DNA of 64,000 nt from Heyndrickxia oleronia (GTDB taxonomy: Bacteria > Bacillota > Bacilli > Bacillales > Bacillaceae_C): NCBI RefSeq assembly GCF_017809215.1, contig NZ_CP065424.1, positions 4,130,001 to 4,194,000 on the forward strand, written 5' to 3'. Under the pieces are notes generated by a model. The model had not been told where the DNA came from. It ran no database searches and saw nothing but the letters and a program-made list of their open reading frames with translations. The first letter of the stretch is position 1, and each line of letters starts with the position of its first letter. The translations under genes and the position numbers were made by a program. Below are positions 34,575-43,166 of the stretch, in pieces.

Positions 34575-35408
34575 TTAAATAGATAAGCCATTCGGATTTT
34601 GATGAAGATTCAAATAGAAATTCACCATCTCATTGGCTAATACGTTTGGAGCCATCACAACTGCCGAATGATCTTGCCCTGAAAGTGTTTGGTATTTAGC
34701 TAAAGGTAATAATTCAACAAGTGATTTAGCAGCAGCATGAAAATAATGTTCACTATTTTCTCCAACCATAATGGCTGTTGGAATATTCACTTTCCATCGA
34801 TCAACCGGTAATGGCTTACCAGATTGGGTTTCACCCATAATCATTCCATCATAAGCAAGAGTATGTGCCATCCCTTCCATTGAATTCCATGAAGGATCTG
34901 CCTTCATATACTCTAAATATTCAGAAGGAATACCAAGTGCTTCTATCATGTAGTATTCAACAGCTTCATTCCGTTTCCTTTCCTCAATCAAATTGATCAA
35001 ATGCTGAACATAATTTGCTGGAACACGTGGACGACTATGATCAATTATAAAAGGAGGCTCATACATAAATAGCTTCGTAACCTTGTCTCCTAGTTTATTT
35101 GCAGCTTCAAGAGCTAATACCGCACCAGAAGAACTTCCAAACAAAAAGCTGTTGCCACCAGCTTCATTTATAAGGGCATCAATATCTTCCACTTTACGTT
35201 CAACTGCATACTTTGAAGAATCGGTGCTTTGACCTCTACCTCGACGATCATAATTATAAACAGTAAAATGGTTTGCAAGCTGTACTGCTAGTTGTTCAGC
35301 ATCTTTGTGGTCAGCTGCAGCAGATGATACCAGAATTAATGATGGTCCAGTACCTATTTTTTCGTAAGAAATTATTGTGCCATCTTTTGAAATTAATGCG
35401 TTCATCAT
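34575..35408 (-). CDS. Alpha/beta-hydrolase
   Basis: 277 residues. The nucleophile elbow is FGSSSGAVLA (Ser about residue 95), the oxyanion region is ILVSSAAADHKD, and the end SGQDHSAVVMAP holds the catalytic His. Overlaps the SRPBCC stop by four bases (ATGA) with GTGGAGGGAA. Third gene of the ArsR-SRPBCC-hydrolase operon. Substrate unknown. Confidence 0.88.
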   Translation of the reverse strand: MMNALISKDGTIISYEKIGTGPSLILVSSAAADHKDAEQLAVQLANHFTVYNYDRRGRGQSTDSSKYAVERKVEDIDALINEAGGNSFLFGSSSGAVLALEAANKLGDKVTKLFMYEPPFIIDHSRPRVPANYVQHLINLIEERKRNEAVEYYMIEALGIPSEYLEYMKADPSWNSMEGMAHTLAYDGMIMGETQSGKPLPVDRWKVNIPTAIMVGENSEHYFHAAAKSLVELLPLAKYQTLSGQDHSAVVMAPNVLANEMVNFYLNLHQNPNGLSI

Positions 35409-35911
35409 TTCCCTCCACTAATTGTGATTAAATATTCTTCTAGGCGATTAAAGGCATCTGTAAAACCTTGGATCATTCCCATTTCTTCGGCATTATTTAG
35501 CTCTGTGATGCTATTAAATCGAGTAATAATCCTAAGTTTGGAGCCATCTATCACCTCTTCAAAGGTTACGATAGTGTACATTTCACTGTTTTCTACAATG
35601 TTCCAATTCTTATCTGTAAATGAGTCTATGTAGACAAGTTTTAATTGTTCAATAACTTCCTGATAGACAGCTCTGCAGTATACTTCTTCTCCATCACCAT
35701 GATCAGGACATAATTGATAGCGCCAAACACCACCAGGTCTCACATCCATCTCGTAAACAGTGGAGGTCCAATATTTTGGGCCCCACCAACGGGAAATATG
35801 TTCTGGTTTCGTCCATCCCTCCCATGCATATTTGATTGGGATAGCTACTATGCGCTCAATTGTTAGCTCTCTACGAACCTGGTCTTTGAAGATTTTTGTT
35901 TTTTTACTCAT
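35405..35911 (-). CDS. SRPBCC/AHSA1-domain protein
   Basis: 168 residues behind AAGGGTGAAAT. The start RELTIERIVAIPIKYAWEGW, then HISRWWGPKYW and VRPGGVWRYQL, is the AHSA1-type START-like fold that binds hydrophobic ligands. Commonly encoded after an ArsR gene in bacilli. Coupled to the hydrolase downstream. Confidence 0.85.
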   Translation of the reverse strand: MSKKTKIFKDQVRRELTIERIVAIPIKYAWEGWTKPEHISRWWGPKYWTSTVYEMDVRPGGVWRYQLCPDHGDGEEVYCRAVYQEVIEQLKLVYIDSFTDKNWNIVENSEMYTIVTFEEVIDGSKLRIITRFNSITELNNAEEMGMIQGFTDAFNRLEEYLITISGGK

Positions 35912-35977
35912 TTTAATTTCACCCTTGTTAGCGAGTTAACCCACTTTTTTCCTTCCGTTCAGCAAATGGATATGAAG

Positions 35978-36313
35978 CTATTTATCCTCCTTTCGCATAA
36001 AGTCAAGCATATAGTCCTCAAAGTTATCTAGGCGTTCTTCCCATAAAACGCTAAAGGAATCGAACCAAGCATCTAAATCCTGAAATGGCTGAGCTTCAAG
36101 GCTATATATTCGCATCTGTCCCTTAGTATGAGATCGTACCAATCCATTCTCGCTCAAGATACGTAAATGACGGGATACCTGAGGCTGACCAATATTTAAT
36201 GCCCTAACAATTTCACTTACAGATTGAGGACCTTTTTTTAAAAGCTCTACAATATTGAAACGATTAGGTTCAGCGATTGTTTGTAATGTTAATTGCATCG
36301 TAGTTGTATTCAT
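35978..36313 (-). CDS. ArsR-family transcriptional regulator
   Basis: 111 residues from ATG 36313; no ribosome binding site precedes it. Winged helix: EPNRFNIVELLKKGPQSVSE, then NIGQPQVSRHLRILSENGLV. No metal-binding cysteine motif, as in the ArsR members paired with SRPBCC genes. An ATG five codons further (MQLTLQ) could also be the start. The promoter at 36320-36349 places transcription at or next to the ATG. Confidence 0.85.
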   Translation of the reverse strand: MNTTTMQLTLQTIAEPNRFNIVELLKKGPQSVSEIVRALNIGQPQVSRHLRILSENGLVRSHTKGQMRIYSLEAQPFQDLDAWFDSFSVLWEERLDNFEDYMLDFMRKEDK

Positions 36314-36319
36314 ATTATT

Positions 36320-36349
36320 AATATACACTTTGGCATATATACACGTCAA
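36320..36349 (-). promoter_or_regulatory. Promoter and dyad of the ArsR operon; probably leaderless
   Basis: TTGACG (36344-36349) and TATATT (36320-36325), 18 bases apart. Seven bases on lies the ATG at 36313, so the RNA would begin at or near the start codon. A dyad TATAC-GTTGACGT-GTATA overlaps the -35 and is the likely ArsR operator. Confidence 0.55.
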
Positions 36350-36428
36350 CGTATATAAAATATTTTTTCTAAAAATTTTATCATTTACTCACAAAATGCT
36401 ATTCCACTAACTACTCCGTTAGTGGAAC

Positions 36429-36451
36429 AAAAAAAGATCGCCGCAGCGACC
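36429..36451 (-). terminator. Rho-independent terminator (dispersed-repeat copy)
   Basis: In the minus direction GGTCGCTGCGGCGATC folds with a four-base loop and is followed by T7. It follows the rlmA stop and closely resembles 20736-20759. Confidence 0.75.
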
Positions 36452-36494
36452 TCATCTTCTTTAACTCTTGCCAAAAATACTATTAGGTGTTTTT

Positions 36495-37388
36495 CTACAT
36501 TGTGTTTTTACCGACTAATATATCCAAATCAACTGTTATGTGAGCCATATTCTTTTTTAAAAAAGATGTTACTCTTTCCTCTGTTGTGGACCAAGTTAAT
36601 GGAGTCATTTGAACTAACCATTGAAGTGAAGATTTATTAAGGTTCATGGTATACCTTAATCTTGAACTTTCTACAAATTGAAAGCTCTCTTTAAATCTCT
36701 CCACAGTCTCTAAATTAGAGTAATTTTGTTTTTCAGGTTGATGAAAAAGATGCTCCCTTAACTCTTTTAAATAACCACTTTTAGGCACAATCTTAATTAC
36801 TAAACCATCTGATTTCAACAATCTATTAAATTCGGCATAATTTGAAGGAGATAGGATATTTAGAATAACATCGAACTGTTTATTCTTAAATGGCATGTTA
36901 GCAAGGTCAGCCACAGCCCAAATCTTATTAGAGTAGTTCTTAGAAGCTACTAGAATACCTTCTTTAGAAATATCTATTCCTACTCCTACTACACCTTTGA
37001 AAAAGTCAGACTTAACAATATCGCAAATACTAGTGAGATGTGAACCCTCGCCACACCCTGTATCAAGTATAGATATTAATTCTTTTTTCTTACCAGCATG
37101 TTCATTTATCATTTTTGCAATTGCATAGCTTAATGGTTTATAAAAGGCACCTTCGGTAATAAGTTTTCTTCGTGCTTCGAAAAGCCCTTTACTGTACTTG
37201 CTGTTTATTGAGTGAGTTGTCAAGTTCATATATCCTTGCTTGGCGAAATCAAACGTATGATGATTTGAGCAAATTAAACTTTTAAACCCCATAACCTTCA
37301 TAGAGGAATGACAAATTGGACAAGCAAAAATGGTTTCAAAATCGCTCACATATTTTGCACTCTTTATTCTTTTATTCTCCTGTAACAA
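36495..37388 (-). CDS. rlmA: 23S rRNA guanine-N1 methyltransferase, RlmA type
   Basis: About 297 residues from TTG 37388 behind GAGGTG; an ATG at 37406 lacks a site. N-terminal zinc ribbon FACPICHSSM ... CSNHHTFDFAKQGYMNL, then a SAM domain with LDTGCGEGSH and FDVILNILSPSN. This is the RlmA/TlrB (YxjB) layout, methylating N1 of G745 or G748 in the macrolide tunnel of 23S rRNA; Gram-positive members mostly act on G748 and can lower tylosin binding. Which G is modified cannot be told. Confidence 0.85.
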   Translation of the reverse strand: MLQENKRIKSAKYVSDFETIFACPICHSSMKVMGFKSLICSNHHTFDFAKQGYMNLTTHSINSKYSKGLFEARRKLITEGAFYKPLSYAIAKMINEHAGKKKELISILDTGCGEGSHLTSICDIVKSDFFKGVVGVGIDISKEGILVASKNYSNKIWAVADLANMPFKNKQFDVILNILSPSNYAEFNRLLKSDGLVIKIVPKSGYLKELREHLFHQPEKQNYSNLETVERFKESFQFVESSRLRYTMNLNKSSLQWLVQMTPLTWSTTEERVTSFLKKNMAHITVDLDILVGKNTM

Positions 37389-37406
37389 AGAAGTCACCTC
37401 ATTCAT

Positions 37407-37730
37407 TCGTTTTTAGATAAATGAAAAAGGCATAGACAAATAAACCCTCATCATATTTTTTAAAAAAATATGAGTTGGATTTGAATGTAGTCTATACCCA
37501 TTTCTATCTGTAACGAATGAATTGAATAATCATGGACCTAACTCCTTTTTACATAGATAGGATGAAACCTACAGATACATCATAACGAGTCTTTATTATA
37601 TTTGCAAAAACTTTATATTCGACTAAACTACCCCTCTAGTAGAATAAGAAAAAAGAGCTGTTGGATCTTCAACCCTTCCCCCCAATAGTCTAAATAAATT
37701 ATTTCATAACATGCGTCGCTATATACCTTC
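37407..37730. other. Spacer with inverted repeats
   Basis: An A/T-rich dyad (CTCATCATATTTTTT / AAAAAATATGAG) lies near 37446-37475 and a dispersed-repeat hairpin copy at about 37640-37685 follows the deaminase gene. No gene seen. Confidence 0.5.
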
Positions 37731-38156
37731 TTAAGATTCTCTCGAGTATTTTAAGGGAATTAATTCTTCAATCTTAACCTTTACTAATTCACCATTTACT
37801 TCTAAGATAACGAAACATTTTGGTGAATAATCTGATATTAATTCTCTACACATTCCACATGGGCTCACCACAGTTAGTTCTCTATTTCGTTCATCTGAAT
37901 ATGGATGCCTAACTGAAACAATTGTATGAAACCCTTTTTCTCCATTGGAGATAGCACTTCCTATTGCAATTGCTTCTGCACAAACTGTTATACGCCCAAC
38001 ATAGGCTTCAATATGTACAGCAGATACTATGTTTCCAGAATTGGTTCGTAAAGCTGAGCCTACATGAAGTTTATCATCTTGATATAAATCTTTTATTTTG
38101 CTTTTCGCTTCTTCAATTAATTGATAATCATCTTGTGTTAAGGGAAATACGTTCAT
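37731..38156 (-). CDS. bsr: Blasticidin-S-deaminase-like cytidine deaminase
   Basis: 141 residues from ATG 38156 behind AGAGGAAAAA. Cytidine-deaminase zinc motifs: CAEAIAIGSAI (Cys-x-Glu) and SPCGMCRELISDY (C-x2-C). The stretches AVHIEAYVGRITVCAEAIAI and SVRHPYSDE and the end EELIPLKYSRE are those of B. cereus Bsr, which deaminates the nucleoside antibiotic blasticidin S. A housekeeping cytidine deaminase reads differently in the AVHIEAY region. Activity on blasticidin is likely but not shown. Confidence 0.85.
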   Translation of the reverse strand: MNVFPLTQDDYQLIEEAKSKIKDLYQDDKLHVGSALRTNSGNIVSAVHIEAYVGRITVCAEAIAIGSAISNGEKGFHTIVSVRHPYSDERNRELTVVSPCGMCRELISDYSPKCFVILEVNGELVKVKIEELIPLKYSRES

Positions 38157-38479
38157 TTTTTTCCTCTTTCTTTTTTCATTATCACTGATAAAATATTTCA
38201 TATAGATTATAGCTTTTTTGCTCTTCAGTTGTTTCCGTATTTAGTCACTTTTGAAATCGTTGAACCACATCATTTATAGATAATTACTTACCTTTTATAA
38301 ATCCAACCATAAAGTTAGTAGTTTTCCTTTTATTTAACCTGCCCCTGTTGTTAAATAAAAAAAGAGCTTCTGACCTTCTTCTGATCTCCACTCTTGCCCC
38401 GTTATTTGAATAAAAAAAGTTTCTATATATTTTTTAAGTTCCTGATATAAAATCCCTCTAGACCACGGCTACAAATTGA

Positions 38480-39295
38480 CTATATGTTAACATCCTTTCC
38501 GATGCTTTTTTTGTATAGAATTTCTTTAGGATTTATAACAATTAATATTACTGCAACAGCAAAATAAGAAAGCATAACATATACTAAAATGTCTAATAAA
38601 TCTCCTTTTACCAACACAAGAGAAAAATTAAAAATTTGGTGCATAACAATCGGTATCATTAGATTCTTATTTACTTTGTAGAAGAATGTTACAATAATTG
38701 AGAAAGATATAATTCCAATCATAAAAAGAACGATGTACTTGATTAATTTCATATCAGTATAACCTGAGGTAAACCATAGTGGAGTGTGCCAAAACCCCCA
38801 TAAAAAACCTACGATTAGTGCTGAATGCAAAGGAGAGTACTTCTTTTGTAATTCATTTAGAGCATATCCTCTCCAACCTAACTCTTCACCCAAAGGCCCC
38901 TGAACTAATTTATCTAAAAAAGTGAGAAACATTAGACCCAGACCTGTAAAAGATAGAGCTAAAACCTGAGTATCAGTTGTTTTTGATAGCAAAAATATTG
39001 TCACAGAGATGATAATAACTTGAATGCTTACAACGGTGCCAAGAACGGAAAACCTAAGTTTTTGAGCAAATTGCTGTTTTATAAAATCCTTTAACCTTAA
39101 TCCCGGATAAATTTTTTTAAATAAAATAATAAATGCAAAAGTTGATGACCATGCTGCAATGGTTTGTAAAATGTTTATTACGCTCTCTGGTGCGTCTAAC
39201 ATTATGCTTATACCAATGACCATAAAAAACAATAAAAAGATTCCATAAGTTAAGACGACAAAACTGAACAATGGACTTTTTGATATCTTTTTCAT
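38480..39295 (-). CDS. CPBP-family intramembrane metalloprotease
   Basis: 271 residues from ATG 39295 behind AAGGAGTGG. About seven membrane segments. Catalytic motifs: LGEELGWRGYAL (EExxxR-like), GFWHTPLW (His) and IVMHQIFNF (His), the CPBP/Abi signature. Members process prenylated or peptide substrates and include bacteriocin-immunity proteins. The substrate here is unknown; no bacteriocin gene adjoins it. Confidence 0.88.
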   Translation of the reverse strand: MKKISKSPLFSFVVLTYGIFLLFFMVIGISIMLDAPESVINILQTIAAWSSTFAFIILFKKIYPGLRLKDFIKQQFAQKLRFSVLGTVVSIQVIIISVTIFLLSKTTDTQVLALSFTGLGLMFLTFLDKLVQGPLGEELGWRGYALNELQKKYSPLHSALIVGFLWGFWHTPLWFTSGYTDMKLIKYIVLFMIGIISFSIIVTFFYKVNKNLMIPIVMHQIFNFSLVLVKGDLLDILVYVMLSYFAVAVILIVINPKEILYKKSIGKDVNI

Positions 39296-39442
39296 AGTAA
39301 CCACTCCTTTTTAGTAGTGGCTAAATTATATGTGTATTTAAACTCAAATTCTTCAGACTAGGGACTGAAACTCTATTACATCCTTTGCACTAATTCAACA
39401 ACTGCACCATTAGTTTAAAATCTTAGTTGTTATTCCATTTGA

Positions 39443-39952
39443 TTAAGTAATATAATTAGCTACCAATTCAACCAAATAATCTAATTCTAAAGCAGTATCA
39501 ACTACAAGCTCTCCCTCTAGGACACCTGTACGCATTTTTGCATAATGCTTCTTGAGATCTTCAATATTAGTAATTAATTGATTAGGTAACGGACATAATT
39601 TTCTCTTATTCAGCCTTTCAGCCCAAATGAAATCTTCGCAAGTACATAAGACCGATTTTAGACTACCCTTATTTTTATGAATCCAACTTTTTAATTGTTC
39701 TACGTCATCCAAGTGGTTAAATCCAAAATCTATTACAATATCAACATCGGATACTATTGAAGATTTTAGTAATTTGTATAAGATTTCAAAACAGTTTTTA
39801 TTCCTATCTGCGTTGTTTTTTGTGAAATTTGAAACCGTATCATATATATCGTCTTTGTGTAAAACTATTATGTTCAACTCTTTGCCTAATGCTTTCGCCA
39901 ATGTAGTTTTCCCAGTTCCTGCTTTTCCCCTACTCAAAATAACATGTGACAA
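39443..39952 (-). CDS. P-loop kinase-like ATPase
   Basis: 169 residues from TTG 39952 behind TGGGAGGATTTTCA. Walker A GKAGTGKTT near the start, then VLHKDDIYD and IDFGFNHLDD. This layout matches small nucleoside or antibiotic kinase-like P-loop proteins (AAA_33). Substrate unknown. Confidence 0.75.
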   Translation of the reverse strand: MSHVILSRGKAGTGKTTLAKALGKELNIIVLHKDDIYDTVSNFTKNNADRNKNCFEILYKLLKSSIVSDVDIVIDFGFNHLDDVEQLKSWIHKNKGSLKSVLCTCEDFIWAERLNKRKLCPLPNQLITNIEDLKKHYAKMRTGVLEGELVVDTALELDYLVELVANYIT

Positions 39953-40257
39953 TGAAAATCCTCCCAGTACTTTCAAACCCAAATAGAATTATTATATGCT
40001 TAAAAAACTGAACCATTAGATATATAAGACCTAGGCATCAATCCTCCTGAATCAAAATCCCGTTTATCAAAATTGTAAAAAGCTCCTAACTTGATTCCGA
40101 AAAAAGTCTTATGAGAATCACTAACTGGAACTATATTTATCCTTTTAACCTACTATTTTCTACAGCAATCAGTTCAGTCTCCTTCCCATTCTTGCCTTTT
40201 TATATCCTCAAACATAGAGACATGTATATGTATATATTTAATTCCCCAATTACACTG

Positions 40258-40698
40258 TTAATTTAAGTGTATGGCTTCACAAGCATGAACAAAAGCGAGT
40301 GTCTTTTCATATAGTTTTGGTTGAATATCTGAATAAGTAAGATGATCAGGAAGACAATCAAATAGTTTTACTTCTTCAATTTCTGAAATTGGCAATTGGC
40401 CAATCTCATTTATCCTTCCAAAATATAACCTTCCAAATTTTCTCTTAACAGAATTAATCATTGAATAGTTACAAATTGGAGTTAAATCAACATCTAAACA
40501 ACCAGTCTCTTCGAATAGCTCTCTTTTTGCCGTTTCTTCAATCGTTTCTCCATTTTCCCTATGACCACCAGCGATTTCCCACGTTTTCCTTGCTTTATGT
40601 CTAACATAAACCCACTTCCCCCTATACATCGCGCTTATTACCGCAAATTCTAATTCTGTTTCGTTTACCGAATCTAAAGAATAAAATTCGATTTTCAT
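40258..40698 (-). CDS. Nudix hydrolase
   Basis: 146 residues behind AGAGGTG. The Nudix box GGHRENGETIEETAKRELFE followed by ETG (about 46-68) is complete (G-x5-E-x7-RELxEETG). Hydrolyses a nucleoside diphosphate linked to some group; substrate unknown. Confidence 0.88.
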   Translation of the reverse strand: MKIEFYSLDSVNETELEFAVISAMYRGKWVYVRHKARKTWEIAGGHRENGETIEETAKRELFEETGCLDVDLTPICNYSMINSVKRKFGRLYFGRINEIGQLPISEIEEVKLFDCLPDHLTYSDIQPKLYEKTLAFVHACEAIHLN

Positions 40699-40921
40699 AT
40701 TTACACCTCTAAACTTTAAAATTCACCTTATATCATTCTTTACATTGTATAATTTCCAGTACTTTGGTCACTTTTACAGTTAGACAACTCCATTAGTCGA
40801 ACACTTAAAAAAGAGTTGCCGATCCCCTCTAGATGTTCAACTTTTTCCCCCTTTGGAATTTAAAAGATAATTAAAATGTATCTGACTTATATTAAAAATA
40901 ATTGTTCACTAAATTCTATAA

Positions 40922-41539
40922 TTAAAATTCAATAGTATTAGATATTCTTTCCGCTGCTGATTTTCCAATAATGTTTTCTACAAGATATAATGCCATATTT
41001 ATACCTGAAGTAACACCAGCAGAAGTTATGATATTACCATCTTGTACAACTTTAGATTCCTTCACCACACGAATATCGGGGTAGCTACCTTGTAGAATTT
41101 TCAATGCTAGATGATGGGTTGTTGCATTCTTGCAATTTAATAATCCTGTTGCACCTAGGATTATCGCTCCCGTACAAACCGAGCAGATGTATTCAATTTT
41201 TTTATGTTTAAATATCCATTCTTGGACTTTTTTATTCTTAACCATAGATTGTACAGCCCTTAAAGGTCCACCAGGAATGATTAGGATATCTAATTCAGGG
41301 TGGTTATCAATCCTATAATCAGACTCTATTTTTATTCCTGAATGAGTTTTAATTGGTAATTCATTTTCTGTTATTGTACATACGTGAAATGGTCTAGTAG
41401 GTAACAACTCTTTTTTGTATAAGGTTAATAGTTGCTCAGGCTTACTATTCGAAGTTAATGACAAAACTTCTGCCGGACCAGAAAAGTCTAGAATATCAAC
41501 ATAATCATAGAGGAAAATCCCTACTATTCTTTTTTTCAT
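40922..41539 (-). CDS. DJ-1/PfpI-family glutamine-amidotransferase-like protein
   Basis: 205 residues from ATG 41539 behind AAGGGGAT. The start RIVGIFLYDYVDILDFSGPA and the nucleophile-elbow YICSVCTGAIILGATGLL (Cys about residue 110) are typical of isocyanide-hydratase/ThiJ-type DJ-1 proteins, and the late TSAGVTSGINMAL matches. Reaction undetermined. Confidence 0.85.
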   Translation of the reverse strand: MKKRIVGIFLYDYVDILDFSGPAEVLSLTSNSKPEQLLTLYKKELLPTRPFHVCTITENELPIKTHSGIKIESDYRIDNHPELDILIIPGGPLRAVQSMVKNKKVQEWIFKHKKIEYICSVCTGAIILGATGLLNCKNATTHHLALKILQGSYPDIRVVKESKVVQDGNIITSAGVTSGINMALYLVENIIGKSAAERISNTIEF

Positions 41540-41583
41540 TTTTATCCCCTTACCGTACATCGTCTTTATTAGTTAATACTATT

Positions 41584-41757
41584 TTAGGATGGCTGTTTGT
41601 TTTCTTTCTTTTTGCTTCCGATTAAAATAGCCATTAAAATAAATCCATACCCTATAATATCGATCATGAAATTACCTATATCACCAATATTATCAATCGT
41701 TAGACCAATTAAAAAAGCACCAATAAAAATAAATGGAATAACAAAGAAAAACCTCAA
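41584..41757 (-). CDS. 57-residue two-segment membrane protein
   Basis: TTG 41757 follows AAGGAAGG. Reads M-RFFFVIPFIFIGAFLIGL, a short loop, then FMIDIIGYGFILMAILIGSK and a basic tail KKKENKQPS. Two membrane helices and a positive tail; function unknown. Lies 45 bases after the start of the DJ-1 gene on the same strand. Confidence 0.6.
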   Translation of the reverse strand: MRFFFVIPFIFIGAFLIGLTIDNIGDIGNFMIDIIGYGFILMAILIGSKKKENKQPS

Positions 41758-41858
41758 ATTGTTTAAGCCTTCCTTATATATTATTATTAAGCTAACAACC
41801 TTCTACTCTTAATCAAATTGCAGGAAACTTAAATTTTTTTCGGTTATTAACTATTTTT

Positions 41859-42470
41859 TCATAATCCTTCAATACGTCTTTTTAAAGGTTGAAGATCCCC
41901 CTTACGACCATATTCTATAATTCTTAAGTATTGCCCCCAAACACGTTTACGCCCTATTTCAGAACTATGCCAATTATCCCTCGCCACTGTGATACCGTTA
42001 AATTTTGCATCAAATGAATAATTAATAAATTCAAGATGTCTAGGTAGGTGTTGTAACAAGGTTCGATACTGACTTCCTGCAGCATAACTCTTACATATAA
42101 AAAGAACCTTATTTATTGTTTCAAAGTTAAAGACTTCTTTCGCAAATAAAACATTCTCTAATGTATTAGAGGATTTATCTTCAAAAATAATATCCTTTTC
42201 TGAGATTCCTGCCTCAACCAAATGGCTAATAATTTCTCTTGACTCATATAAATTCATCTTTGAATTATAACCACCTGTTACGATAAGCTTGTTTCCTAAA
42301 CCTTTGTTATATGCTTGAATTGCTTTTTCCCAATGTCCTGAATGTGTCCCCGCAAAAACAAATAGAATATCACAAGGAGATGGTTGTTTTTCCTCAAGAA
42401 AAACAATATTTGTTAGTTCCCTAATTTGTTCTGCTGTAAATTGAGGTGTTTCTGGCTCTTTCGAAATCAA
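41859..42470 (-). CDS. YdcF/DUF218-family protein
   Basis: 203 residues from TTG 42470 behind ATGGAGG. The pattern FVFAGTHSGHWEKAIQAYNK, VTGGYNSKMN, EDKSSNTLENVLFAKE and FICKSYAAGSQYRTLL is the DUF218/YdcF Rossmann-like fold, related to SanA/ElyC envelope proteins but here without membrane anchor. Nucleotide or ligand binding is suggested for the family. Confidence 0.85.
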   Translation of the reverse strand: MISKEPETPQFTAEQIRELTNIVFLEEKQPSPCDILFVFAGTHSGHWEKAIQAYNKGLGNKLIVTGGYNSKMNLYESREIISHLVEAGISEKDIIFEDKSSNTLENVLFAKEVFNFETINKVLFICKSYAAGSQYRTLLQHLPRHLEFINYSFDAKFNGITVARDNWHSSEIGRKRVWGQYLRIIEYGRKGDLQPLKRRIEGL

Positions 42471-42587
42471 TTGACGTCCTCCATTTCAGTCAAGGGTTTT
42501 ACCATTTCCTAACAATATTCTCCACTGTTTAGCTACATTCCTCCTCCTATTAAACTGTTTCGTTATATAAATAACAAAAGGCTATGG

Positions 42588-42663
42588 AAGGTGTAGCGCT
42601 CTTCAGCTGATAGTTATTTGTTAAAACCTTACTCTCTAATAGCAACAATGTTTTAGAAAAGAA
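42588..42663 (-). repeat. Dispersed intergenic repeat, copy 2
   Basis: Matches 26584-26657 by eye over most of its length (shared GTGTAGC, TAATAGCAACAATGTTT, AGAAAAGA). Lies between the YdcF gene and the holin-like toxin gene. Confidence 0.5.
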
Positions 42664-42731
42664 CCTAACAATAAGATTAATAAATGGATTATTTTTTTGT
42701 TTTTGTATTTGCTTTTCACCCAAATTACCCC

Positions 42732-42760
42732 AAAAAAACACACGCTTTCTCAGCGTGTTT
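42732..42760 (-). terminator. Terminator of the holin-like toxin gene
   Basis: ACACGCT (42740-42746) pairs with AGCGTGT (42752-42758); seven A at 42732-42738 give the T tail. It begins at the stop codon of the small gene. Confidence 0.75.
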
Positions 42761-42851
42761 AAGAATTTTTATCATTATTTTTAAAACCCAAAACGGCGAT
42801 TACAAACATTCCAAAGCTGATCATCAGAGTTAACACTTCAAAAGTATTCAT
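42759..42851 (-). CDS. Putative holin-like type I toxin (TxpA/Hol_Tox-like)
   Basis: 30 residues from ATG 42851 behind AAGGAGGCG. Reads MNTFEVLTLMISFGMFVIAV followed by LGFKNNDKNS: a short start, one membrane helix, a charged tail. The start closely follows the M-S/N-T-F-E-A-L-T-L-M pattern of the Hol_Tox family (TxpA, BsrG-like), which act on membranes and are kept silent by an antisense RNA. A plus-strand hairpin with T tail at 42951-42997 could end such an RNA. Confidence 0.65.
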   Translation of the reverse strand: MNTFEVLTLMISFGMFVIAVLGFKNNDKNS

Positions 42852-42950
42852 TTATATATCGCCTCCTTACTTTTCATCCTTCCCAACTCTAAACTTGTCC
42901 TATACAAAGGAAATATTTTTTTGTTATGTATAAATTAAGATCAAACACAA

Positions 42951-42997
42951 TAAGCGACGATATTACTCCGATTAGAATAATATCGTCGCTTACTTTT
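42951..42997 (+). terminator. Strong hairpin with T tail near the toxin gene
   Basis: TAAGCGACGATATTA (42951-42965) pairs perfectly with 42978-42992 (15 bp), followed on the plus strand by CTTTTT. No plus-strand gene ends here, so an antisense RNA opposite the toxin gene is the obvious candidate; it also lies just past the minus ORF at 43032. Confidence 0.6.
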
Positions 42998-43031
42998 TCC
43001 ACGTTCATACCTATATTTAAGTTTAACCATA

Positions 43032-43166
43032 TTATTTATTATTTATCTGCATATCGCTTGGATAAGCATCATAAAACTGATGAAATAAATATGTTAAGTA
43101 AGAGCTTAGTTCAAATTGATCTTTTATAATAAAATCAGACAACTTTAATTGATTTTCTCTCGACAT
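43032..43166 (-). CDS. 44-residue hypothetical protein
   Basis: ATG 43166 follows TAGGAGGAAATGATT. Starts MSRENQLKLSDFIIKDQ, has an aromatic middle (SSYLTYLFHQFYDAYP) and ends MQINNK. Soluble, no family recognised. A very strong ribosome binding site supports translation. Confidence 0.5.
   Translation of the reverse strand: MSRENQLKLSDFIIKDQFELSSYLTYLFHQFYDAYPSDMQINNK

Noticed and set aside
41597..41812. Plus-strand 71-residue ORF
   Set aside because: It is antisense to the better-supported two-segment membrane protein at 41584-41757 on the minus strand, which has a ribosome binding site and a membrane-protein pattern.
42951..42997. Hairpin as terminator of the minus ORF at 43032
   Set aside because: Its T tail is on the plus strand, not on the minus side, so it serves a plus-strand RNA better; kept as uncertain.
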